NCBI GenBank assembly: GCA_964453435.1
Contig: CAYVQZ010000055.1
Span: 1-34,812, forward strand
Length of the DNA stretch: 34,812 nucleotides
Direction of reading: 5' to 3'
Origin: CAYVQZ01 sp964453435
GTDB lineage: Bacteria; Abyssobacteria; SURF-5
In this document: positions 1 to 5,717 of the stretch, piece after piece
Layout: each line of letters opens with the position of its first letter
Numbering within the stretch: position 1 is the first letter of the stretch
Notes under the pieces: model-generated
The model's database searches: none
The model's input: only the letters and a program-made list of their open reading frames with translations
Told to the model about the DNA's origin: nothing
Made by a program: the position numbers and the translations under genes

Positions 1-37
1 AACCCAATGAAACGCTCAGAAAGTTATGCGCAATTAT

Positions 38-184
38 TTAAGACGCTATGTATAAAATCACTAACACTATTCCAAGTGTAAGGAGTTTTCCGGGAATTTT
101 CCTCAACTGAAGCATCATACATATTCCGGATAATATGATTGCAAGTACCCCAACTTGTGCTAGTAATGGACCAAAAGAAATCAT
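38..184 (-). CDS. small hydrophobic membrane protein, 48 aa
   Basis: I do not recognise a family. The frame runs from an ATG at 184 to a TAA at 38-40. A purine-rich ribosome site (AAGGA) lies about 8 bases before the ATG. The 48-residue product has two hydrophobic stretches (about residues 5-22 and 31-47) separated by a short basic segment (QLRKIPGK), so a two-helix hairpin in the inner membrane is likely. It follows the TPR membrane gene on the same strand by 65 bases and shares its AT-rich composition, so the two may be co-transcribed. It is short enough for automatic callers to miss. Function unknown; the coding call rests on the SD, the hydrophobic pattern and the context. Confidence 0.5.
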   Translation of the reverse strand: MISFGPLLAQVGVLAIILSGICMMLQLRKIPGKLLTLGIVLVILYIAS

Positions 185-249
185 TTCGTCGTTCCTTAAA
201 GAGTCAATAAAAGAAAAAACTCTGGAAGGTGGATTGTCTCTTCCAGCTA

Positions 250-1134
250 CTATTGTAGTTGCTCTTCTGATTCGAGTTCGGCAACAATCTCTCGAGCGTC
301 CGCTTCGATTTCCTGAGACGGGTTCAACTGCAGAGCTTTCTTTGCTGAATGCATTGCATCTTCATACAGCCCTTTTCCGAGATAAATTTCAGCTCGCATT
401 TTGTGGAAAACTGCTTCCATTGGTTTTAATGTGACTGCCTCTTTCAAAAGTTCATCCGCGTCATCATACATCTCCAGGTTGATGTAAAGTCGAGCCATCA
501 TTCCGATACTTTCAGTGTCTTTAGGATTTGATATCCTTAGCTCTCTAAGCAGTTCCAATGCTTCATTGAATTGTTTATTCTGTCTGTACGATTCGGCCAG
601 ACCAATCCGTGCAGAATGATTTTCGCTTTTGAACGTGAGTGCTTTTTGATATGCATCGATTGCCTTTCCCCACTTTTCTATTGCTTTATAGAGACCGCCC
701 AGAGTCAAATAATAGGTAAAACTGAATTCTGCGTCATTTTTACTGACTTGATACTGTTCTATCTTGGCAATAGCTTGCTCATATTCTTCCTGCTCAGCTA
801 GCGAGATGCCGATCCCAAAATTGGTTAGCTTCCAAAAATAAACATCAAAAGCTTTTTTTGGCACCCAACCGTAGATCAACCACGCGAAGGCTAAAAAGAG
901 GTTCCCCCACCAAGGAATCCACTCCCACCGCAAAGCCCTTGCCAATGCAGGAACAAAAATAACTCCTCCTATGCCAAGGCCAATGGGGAGAGTAAGCCAA
1001 GCTATGAAGGGAGCAATCTCTTGTGTTGAAACAAGAATAAGTAGGACAAGTGCTAAAATGAAGCACCAGGCAAAGATCAGGGCGCTGTACATTCGAAAAT
1101 AGCTTCTCTGAAACCATTGAAAAATTGATTCCAT
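250..1134 (-). CDS. membrane-anchored TPR-repeat protein
   Basis: A 294-residue protein. The N-terminal part (about residues 14-95) carries three hydrophobic segments, including one near IAWLTLPIGLGIGGVIFVPA. The rest is about four to five tetratricopeptide repeats with the usual pattern (A..IDAYQKAL, ALELLRELRISNP, DDADELLKEAVTLKP, DAMHSAKKALQLNP). TPRs are protein-binding scaffolds, so this is probably an inner-membrane assembly factor of unknown partner. I chose the ATG at 1134 because AAAGGTGG sits about 6 bases upstream. The same frame is open back to about 1440, with a TTG at 1326 as a longer alternative start; that extension has a hydrophobic stretch and looks partly coding. Codon use is AT-richer than in genes after 2.4 kb, as in its two minus-strand neighbours. 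Confidence 0.8.
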   Translation of the reverse strand: MESIFQWFQRSYFRMYSALIFAWCFILALVLLILVSTQEIAPFIAWLTLPIGLGIGGVIFVPALARALRWEWIPWWGNLFLAFAWLIYGWVPKKAFDVYFWKLTNFGIGISLAEQEEYEQAIAKIEQYQVSKNDAEFSFTYYLTLGGLYKAIEKWGKAIDAYQKALTFKSENHSARIGLAESYRQNKQFNEALELLRELRISNPKDTESIGMMARLYINLEMYDDADELLKEAVTLKPMEAVFHKMRAEIYLGKGLYEDAMHSAKKALQLNPSQEIEADAREIVAELESEEQLQ

Positions 1135-1421
1135 TGTTCCCACCTTTCCGCTTCGAGCAAAGGAGTCTCTGATAGCCCTCCAACCAGGTTTTTCGCCGGA
1201 AGAACTTCGGTTTTTACCGTGCAAAAACCTTTTTGTATGGCTGAATTTCCGCAGTAGCAGTAATCCGAACAACACAGGAACAATTTTTGCTCCTTCGCCC
1301 GTCCCTCCCGCCGCTAATGCCGTCAAATCTTCTTTAGGAGCCGGTACTTTTTCCTCTATCTCACACCAATTGTTCGGACTAAGAACCAGCCCCAGTTGAT
1401 TTTTCTCTTTGATTTTTTCAG

Positions 1422-1586
1422 CTAAACCTTTCCTGTTCCTTTACAGACACCACACTTCACTTCGCCTGAGCCGCCACAATTTTTGCACTGGTAGGAAGAA
1501 GCCATAAATGATGCGATTCGGCCTTTTCCTTTGCATGTCGGGCAATCAGAAGCTCCGGTACCGCCACAATTTTTACAAGTAGCCAT
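1422..1586 (-). CDS. small DnaJ-type zinc-ribbon protein, 54 aa
   Basis: The protein holds four CxxC pairs: CKNCGGTG, CPTCKGKG, CKNCGGSG and CGVCKGTG. This is the repeated CxxCxGxG signature of the DnaJ central zinc-finger domain, here standing alone without a J domain. It should bind two zinc ions and may act in protein binding or folding. The ATG at 1586 is preferred over a GTG 30 bases upstream because AAAGGAG lies 7 bases before it. Stand-alone proteins of this kind are common and uncharacterised. The stop lies 288 bases upstream of the chosen TPR start, with the same orientation. A reading frame that opens just before this stop runs on into the TPR gene. Confidence 0.75.
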   Translation of the reverse strand: MATCKNCGGTGASDCPTCKGKGRIASFMASSYQCKNCGGSGEVKCGVCKGTGKV

Positions 1587-1701
1587 TTCATTTTCTCCTT
1601 TCGTTAAAGTACCCAACGTCAGAAAACCAGCTCAAACCTTCACATATCTGCTCCCAAAGCAGCAAATATCTCAATCCACTTTTTGAGTTCACCGCTCCTC
1701 A

Positions 1702-2012
1702 TCAAGCTTTTATCGAAAACAAAGGGGTCACCGCATTTGACACACCCATTCTTTCCCTGAGCTTCTCGGCCGTTTTTTCGTAGTCGGGCATCGTGTCTTA
1801 TTTGCTGTTCCATCCGACGGTTTGCCTGAGACGCTCCCCGACTCGCTTATACCGAACCGATTCCCAATCTCTCTCAACGTTCGGTCCGCACACCTGTGAA
1901 ACCGGTGGAACTTCGCCTCTTCCCAATTAGTGACGGTCTGATTACGGATGAACGCTCGTAAAGACAGGAGTGCGTTTTTTGCAGGGTTCTTCCTCCCGAT
2001 ATCTTGACCACA
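1702..2012 (-). pseudogene. decayed C-terminal part of a REP-associated (RAYT/Y1-like) transposase
   Basis: Read on the minus strand, three frames in turn give pieces that join into one recognisable helix-turn-helix tail: RTLREIGNRFGISESG (about 1880-1833), then ASQANRRMEQQIRHDARLRK (about 1830-1770), then TAEKLRERMGVSN (about 1780-1730). The pattern LxEIGxxFGIxESxVSQAxRR...L(S)N is typical of the DnaA-like C-terminal domain of REP-associated tyrosine transposases and relatives. Two frameshifts are needed, and the N-terminal catalytic domain (HUH motif and Tyr) is absent, so this is a dead fragment. A -35/-10-like pair (TTGACA at 2041-2036, 17 bp, TATTTT at 2018-2013) lies just upstream on the same strand; it may be a relic or chance. 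The family assignment is from memory of motifs. Confidence 0.55.
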
Positions 2013-2044
2013 AAAATATCATCTAACAGTGAAAATGTCAAGGG

Positions 2045-2260
2045 GGAAAAGCGGAAAGAGAAAATTTGGGAACACGAATTACGCGAATTGGGCGAATTGT
2101 GAGAAGGAAAAACCAAAGACCTGCCTTAACCACGGATTGGCACCTGTCTGCGTGCAACGCACAGGCGGGCGGATTATCGCGGATTATAACCGCTGCGGAA
2201 AAGCCGATTTAGCCGCAGATGCACGCTGATGACCGCGGATTTTTCTCATTGAAATTTTTC
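2045..2260. repeat. repeat-rich non-coding DNA (CGGATT / CCTGTCTGCGTGC motifs)
   Basis: This stretch has no supportable gene. It is built of short reiterated words: ACGAATTACGCGAATTGGGCGAATTG, then CGGATTATCGCGGATTAT, then GCAGATGCACGCTGATGACCGCGGATT (written here as consecutive short words). It also has an imperfect palindrome around 2147-2176 (CCTGTCTGCGTGC, then GCACAGGCGGGC). Such words recur between genes in many environmental bacterial genomes. A related 'CGAATTAACACGGATTGG' word occurs again near 11530. Short frames here are artefacts of the repeats. Confidence 0.5.
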
Positions 2261-2298
2261 CTTTGCGGCCTTCGCGCCTTTCCGTGAGACCTTATGTC

Positions 2299-2340
2299 CT
2301 GTTGGGGAAAATCCCCCTTTGTCCCCCTTTGATAAAAGGG
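2299..2340. repeat. paired short hairpins of C-tract type
   Basis: GGGGAAAATCCCC is followed directly by two 'CCCCCTTT' words and then CCCTTT-gata-AAAGGG (2325-2340). Both can fold into hairpins. The pattern (AAATCCCCCTTTGTCCCCCTTTGATAAA, in pieces) resembles a dispersed intergenic repeat seen in several bacterial phyla. There is no U-tract on the plus side, so I do not call a terminator. Confidence 0.4.
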
Positions 2341-2388
2341 AAGAGATAAAGGTCTTCAAGCCCTGGCTCCGGGGAACGGGCGAAAGTG

Positions 2389-2397
2389 TGGTATGAT
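2389..2397 (+). promoter_or_regulatory. extended -10 promoter before abfD
   Basis: TGG directly followed by TATGAT (2392-2397) fits an extended -10 element; no good -35 is visible. The start of transcription would fall near 2404, leaving a short leader with the AAAGGAG ribosome site. This box overlaps the ATG at 2393, which argues that the real start codon is downstream at 2435. Confidence 0.4.
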
Positions 2398-2434
2398 AGA
2401 TTGGAATCGAAGCGGAAAGGAGCGGTTTCTAAAA

Positions 2435-3871
2435 ATGATGACGGCGAAAGAATATATCGAGAGTCTTCGAAAACTCGAAACAACGGTATACGCGTTCGGC
2501 GAGAAGGTCGAGGACGTGGTCAGCCATCCCGCGACGGCGCCGCACGTGAGCTGCGCTGCGATGACGTACGGTCATGCTAACACGAAAGAAGGCAGGCCCC
2601 TGCTGACCGCCACATCGCACCTCACCGGAAAAACCATTAACCGGTTCCTTCATATCCACCAGAGCGCCGAGGACCTTGTGACAAAGGTGAAGATGCTGCG
2701 GTTTCTCGCTCAGCGAACCGGCTCCTGCTACCAGAGGTGCGTGGGCTTCGACGGCATCAACGCCGTGTATTCGACCACGTTCGAGATGGACGAAGCGAAC
2801 GGGACCGACTATCATCAGCGGTTTCGCGCGTATCTCGAACAGATGCAGGAAAAGGACCTCATGATATGCGGCGCGATGACCGACTCGAAGGGAGACCGCT
2901 CGCTTGCTCCGCATCAGCAGCCCGACCCCGACGTGTTCGTTCACGTGACGGAACGCCGGAGCGACGGCATCGTCATCCGGGGTTCGAAACAGCACCAGAC
3001 CGGCGCGGTGAACTCGCACGAGATTTTGCTGATGCCGACAATCGCTTTGCGGGAGGCCGACAGAGATTTCGCCGTCGCCTGCGCGATACCCGCCGACGCG
3101 CCCGGCGTCACGATGGTCTTCGGCAGGCAGTCGAACGACTACCGCAAACTGTTCAACGAGAAAACCGACGTCGGCAACCCTGCGTTCGGCTTGGTCGGCG
3201 GCGAAGCCATCGTTATCATGGAAGACGTGTTCGTGCCGTGGGAACGCGTGTTCATGTGCGGCGAACACGAGTTTTCCGGGATGCTCGTCGAGCGGTTCGC
3301 GGCCTTTCACCGGCAGAACTACGGCGGCTGCAAGGGCGGCGTGAGCGACGTCATCACGGGCGCGACCGCGCTCGTCGCCGAGCTGAACGGCGCCGCCAAG
3401 GCGTCCCATGTTCGCGACAAGCTGACCGAGATGATGCATCTGACCGAAACGGTGTATTGCTGTTCCATCGCCTGTTCCGCCGAGGGAACAAAAAGCAAAT
3501 CCGGAGCGTTCCTGGTGGAGCCGCTTCTCGCAAACGTGTGCAAGCACAATGTGACCCGACACATTTACGAAATCGGGCGATTGTCCCACGACATTGCGGG
3601 AGGCCTGATAGCCACGCTGCCGAGCGAGAAGGATTTCCGGAACGAGGAAATCGGCGAGCTTCTCTACAAGCACTTCGCGGGAGTTGCCGGCTCATCCGCC
3701 GAGGACCGCATAAAAGTCTCTCGCCTGATCGAGAACATGACCGCGGGCACGGCGCTCGTCGAGTCGATGCACGGCGCCGGCTCGCCGCAGGCGCAGCGAG
3801 TGATGATTTACCGGCAGGGGAACCTCGAACAGAAGAAGGCGTTCGCGAAAGCGCTGTGCGGCATCAAGTGA
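2435..3871 (+). CDS. abfD: 4-hydroxybutyryl-CoA dehydratase / vinylacetyl-CoA delta-isomerase
   Basis: This radical flavoenzyme dehydrates 4-hydroxybutyryl-CoA to crotonyl-CoA using FAD and a [4Fe-4S] cluster. It acts in 4-aminobutyrate and succinate fermentation and in the 4-hydroxybutyrate carbon-fixation cycles. The 478 residues match the Clostridium aminobutyricum enzyme nearly end to end: MTAKEYIESLRKL at the N-terminus, KVKMLRFLAQ, AMTDSKGDRSLAP, HQTGAVNSHE, GRQSNDYRK, TESMHGAGSPQAQR (here VESMHGAGSPQAQR) near the C-terminus. Counting from the ATG at 2435, the cluster ligands are Cys98, Cys102, His292 and Cys299 (SCYQRCVG and HRQNYGGC); the last two have the same numbers as in the clostridial enzyme. 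I chose 2435 over 2393 because AAAGGAG lies at 2416-2422 and homology begins here. No CoA-transferase or 4-hydroxybutyrate dehydrogenase is present nearby. Confidence 0.95.
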   Translation: MMTAKEYIESLRKLETTVYAFGEKVEDVVSHPATAPHVSCAAMTYGHANTKEGRPLLTATSHLTGKTINRFLHIHQSAEDLVTKVKMLRFLAQRTGSCYQRCVGFDGINAVYSTTFEMDEANGTDYHQRFRAYLEQMQEKDLMICGAMTDSKGDRSLAPHQQPDPDVFVHVTERRSDGIVIRGSKQHQTGAVNSHEILLMPTIALREADRDFAVACAIPADAPGVTMVFGRQSNDYRKLFNEKTDVGNPAFGLVGGEAIVIMEDVFVPWERVFMCGEHEFSGMLVERFAAFHRQNYGGCKGGVSDVITGATALVAELNGAAKASHVRDKLTEMMHLTETVYCCSIACSAEGTKSKSGAFLVEPLLANVCKHNVTRHIYEIGRLSHDIAGGLIATLPSEKDFRNEEIGELLYKHFAGVAGSSAEDRIKVSRLIENMTAGTALVESMHGAGSPQAQRVMIYRQGNLEQKKAFAKALCGIK

Positions 3872-3885
3872 CGGCGGGAAAAAGC

Positions 3886-3952
3886 CGGGACAAGAGTCTG
3901 TCCCGCGATTCATGGCGAAGGTTGTTTGCTTCGGGGACAGTGAATCTGTCCC
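3886..3952. repeat. two adjacent REP-like hairpins, GGGACA...TGTCCC type
   Basis: The first hairpin is CGGGACA-agagtc-TGTCCCG (3886-3905), the second GGGACAG-tgaat-CTGTCCC (3934-3952). Both are perfect 7-bp stems with 5-6 base loops in the 240-base gap after abfD. They share the core GGGACA/TGTCCC with the inverted repeats at 5516-5587 and 5694-5710. They may be REP elements mobilised by a RAYT transposase (see the remnant at 1702-2012), and could also damp transcription. No U-tract follows. Confidence 0.55.
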
Positions 3953-4111
3953 ACGGTTGGTAATCCGTGCTTCGGGGGCAGTCTCACAATCGGATTTATC
4001 CATTCGCTCGATAGTCGGGCGCGGCGTCCGCGATTGCCGCACACATATCACGAAACTCGGGATAATCGCGCGCGCGATGTGTCTAAATCAGATATCCAAC
4101 CGGAAAGGGGG

Positions 4112-4495
4112 ATGCGGTTGATTGAATTGACCGACAAACCCATTGACGCTCGTACGGTGTTCGAGCGTCTCTCCCGCGAAGCAGCGGGCTCGGTGGCGCT
4201 TCATTACGCAGTGGTGAAACCCACCGCCGAGGGGAAGAAGACGGGAGGAATCCTGTTCGGCGCGGACGGCGATGTCGCCGCCGAGATGCGAGCCATCGAA
4301 GCCGATATGCGCGACAGGTTCGATGTGGCCGATGTTCTGCTGGTGCGAAGGCTGGGCGAACTGCGCGTCGGAGATATCATTTCCGTCGCTGCGGTTTCGG
4401 CTCCCGGCAGGGAGGCCGCCTTCGGGGCATGCGCGAATGCGGTTGAACGGTTCAAGAAGATGCGCTGCCTGAAAAAGAGGGAACTATTCGAGTGA
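4112..4495 (+). CDS. MoaE-like molybdopterin synthase large subunit, divergent
   Basis: MoaE, with MoaD, puts sulfur into precursor Z to make molybdopterin. The 127-residue product aligns over the MoaE core: GSVALHYAVVKP (first strand), AAEMRAIEADMRDRF, LLVRRLGELRVGDIISVAAVSAP, then the C-terminal VERFKKMRCLKKREL that matches the MoaE 'lysine' tail. Two lysines spaced seven apart (Lys115, Lys122) fit the E. coli active-site lysines 119 and 126. Differences: the His of the conserved S-A/P-H-R motif is Gly99 (SAPGRE), and the arginine of the early GKVR motif appears to be a lysine. It is shorter than typical MoaE (about 150 aa). The ATG at 4112 sits just 3 bases after GGAAAGG; a TTG at 4118 would give better spacing. 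No MoaD or other moa gene is near, so its activity is uncertain. Confidence 0.7.
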   Translation: MRLIELTDKPIDARTVFERLSREAAGSVALHYAVVKPTAEGKKTGGILFGADGDVAAEMRAIEADMRDRFDVADVLLVRRLGELRVGDIISVAAVSAPGREAAFGACANAVERFKKMRCLKKRELFE

Positions 4496-4695
4496 GATGA
4501 CGCGCGGTCGGGAACATCTGCGTGTCTTCGCATTTCTCCCTCCAGACGTATCCTGCAAGGCCCGGCCATGAATTTTTGAGGTTCCGCGGCTCGAAATTCC
4601 GGTTTTTTGCAGCGCGTTATGCGATAGTGAATATCGCCCTCGGAGGAAGCGCATTCCGGTCGGAGAACTCTCGTATAGTGCGGAGGGACAGCACG

Positions 4696-5505
4696 GTGAC
4701 AAATGACAGGAAGCTCTCGGGAAAGGTTGCGCTCGTCACAGGCTCCGGCCGCGGGCTGGGACGCGCCTACGCCCATCGTCTCGCGGCGCTCGGCGCAGAT
4801 GTCGTCATCAATGATATCCGGCTCGATTCGGCCAAAGAATTCGGCGAACAGTTGACAGCGGAGACCGTGATGGCCGAGGTCGAAGCGTTCGGCGTCCGCT
4901 CGCTCGGCATCGAATGCAGCGTCGCCGACAGGGACGCGGTCTTTTCGATGGTCGACCGGATACTGGAGGAATTCGGGCGACTTGACATACTTGTTTGTAA
5001 CGCGGGCGGGCTTGCGGGCGAGGTGTTTGAAAGCTTTGCATCAAGCGTGTCCGGGAAAGACCTGCGCGCGACGCTGGACCGGAACCTGATGGGGACAATC
5101 TTCTGCTGTCAGGCGGCCGCCGCACCGATGAAGGAGCAGCGGTCGGGAAAGATTGTCACCGTGGCGTCCCAGGCGGGCCTTCAGTCGCAGCAGGGCGGTG
5201 TGTACGCCTCATACGGCGCCGCCAAGGCGGCCATCATCCGGTACACGAGCTATCTGGCGCAGGAACTCGGCCCGTATAACGTAAATGTGAACTGCATCGC
5301 GCCGGCGTATATCGAGACGGCGCGTCTCCGCGAGATCGCCTTCAAGCACGAGGCGATACGGGAAAGTGTTCTCTCGCAAACCCCCCTCGGGAGAATGGGA
5401 ACCGAGGACGATTGCGCGAAGGTGGTCGAGTTCCTCTGCACCGACCTCTCCGACTACGTTACCGGCCAGACCATCAGCGTCTGCGGCGGCGCAATCAAGT
5501 TCTGA
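4696..5505 (+). CDS. short-chain dehydrogenase/reductase (FabG-like)
   Basis: A 269-residue classical SDR that should reduce a carbonyl or oxidise an alcohol using NAD(P). Visible motifs are the cofactor loop TGSGRGLG near the N-terminus, CNAGG for the NNAG strand, the catalytic Ser in TVASQAG, and YASYGAAKAA with the catalytic Tyr and Lys (YxxxK). The tail ends in the usual TGQTISVCGG. The GTG at 4696 is the likely start: GGAGGG lies 8 bases upstream, and the 58 extra residues of the longer open frame (from 4522) have no SDR character. It follows moaE by 200 bases with the same orientation. Substrate unknown; a role on hydroxyacyl-CoA intermediates near abfD is possible but only inferred. 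Confidence 0.88.
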   Translation: MTNDRKLSGKVALVTGSGRGLGRAYAHRLAALGADVVINDIRLDSAKEFGEQLTAETVMAEVEAFGVRSLGIECSVADRDAVFSMVDRILEEFGRLDILVCNAGGLAGEVFESFASSVSGKDLRATLDRNLMGTIFCCQAAAAPMKEQRSGKIVTVASQAGLQSQQGGVYASYGAAKAAIIRYTSYLAQELGPYNVNVNCIAPAYIETARLREIAFKHEAIRESVLSQTPLGRMGTEDDCAKVVEFLCTDLSDYVTGQTISVCGGAIKF

Positions 5506-5515
5506 CATCTTTACG

Positions 5516-5587
5516 CTGATTCCGGGGACATCACGGAATCGCGCGAAGCGTGACCTTCCGGCCAGAAATCCATGTCCCCGGAATCAG
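5516..5587. repeat. perfect 16-bp inverted repeat, REP-like
   Basis: CTGATTCCGGGGACAT (5516-5531) is the exact reverse complement of ATGTCCCCGGAATCAG (5572-5587), with a 40-base loop. The TTCCGGGGACA core is the kind of sequence found in REP/BIME elements associated with RAYT transposases. It lies between the convergent SDR and glycoside hydrolase genes and could also serve as a two-way transcription barrier. Confidence 0.65.
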
Positions 5588-5693
5588 GGCGTGAATCTCC
5601 GACGCTCCGCGTCCGTACTTCTTGGGACAGTCCCCTTCGCTGGCAACTATCGGACAGTTTCACTGTTCCCGAAGCGGGGCTTACCGCGTCATT

Positions 5694-5710
5694 AGACAGA
5701 TTCTCTGTCT
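5694..5710. repeat. 7-bp hairpin AGACAGA-ttc-TCTGTCT
   Basis: A perfect short hairpin next to the 3' end of the minus-strand hydrolase gene, part of a run of GACAG/CTGTC words (GGGACAGTCCCC near 5623; CACTGTTCCCGAAG near 5660). It looks like a degenerate member of the same repeat family as 3886-3952 and 5516-5587. Confidence 0.4.
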
Positions 5711-5717
5711 CCCCCTT

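Noticed and set aside
1640..1813. 57-codon minus frame with CVKCGDP, a possible zinc-finger protein
   Set aside because: Its first 20 residues are the continuation of the broken transposase HTH in a shifted frame, so the CxxC is likely chance.
2029..2229. 66-codon plus frame in the repeat-rich gap
   Set aside because: Made of the reiterated CGAATT/CGGATT words; no SD.
2299..2340. Rho-independent terminator
   Set aside because: Short stems but no U-tract in either direction where a gene ends.
2429..3673. 414-codon open frame on the minus strand opposite abfD
   Set aside because: It is the reverse-strand shadow of a clearly conserved gene; the translation has no family character and no ribosome site.
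3886..3952. CRISPR repeat pair
   Set aside because: Only two hairpins with different flanks, no regular spacer, no cas genes.
2737..3963. 408-codon open frame in another plus frame of abfD
   Set aside because: Arg/His-rich translation typical of a shifted frame in GC-rich DNA, overlapping a certain gene.
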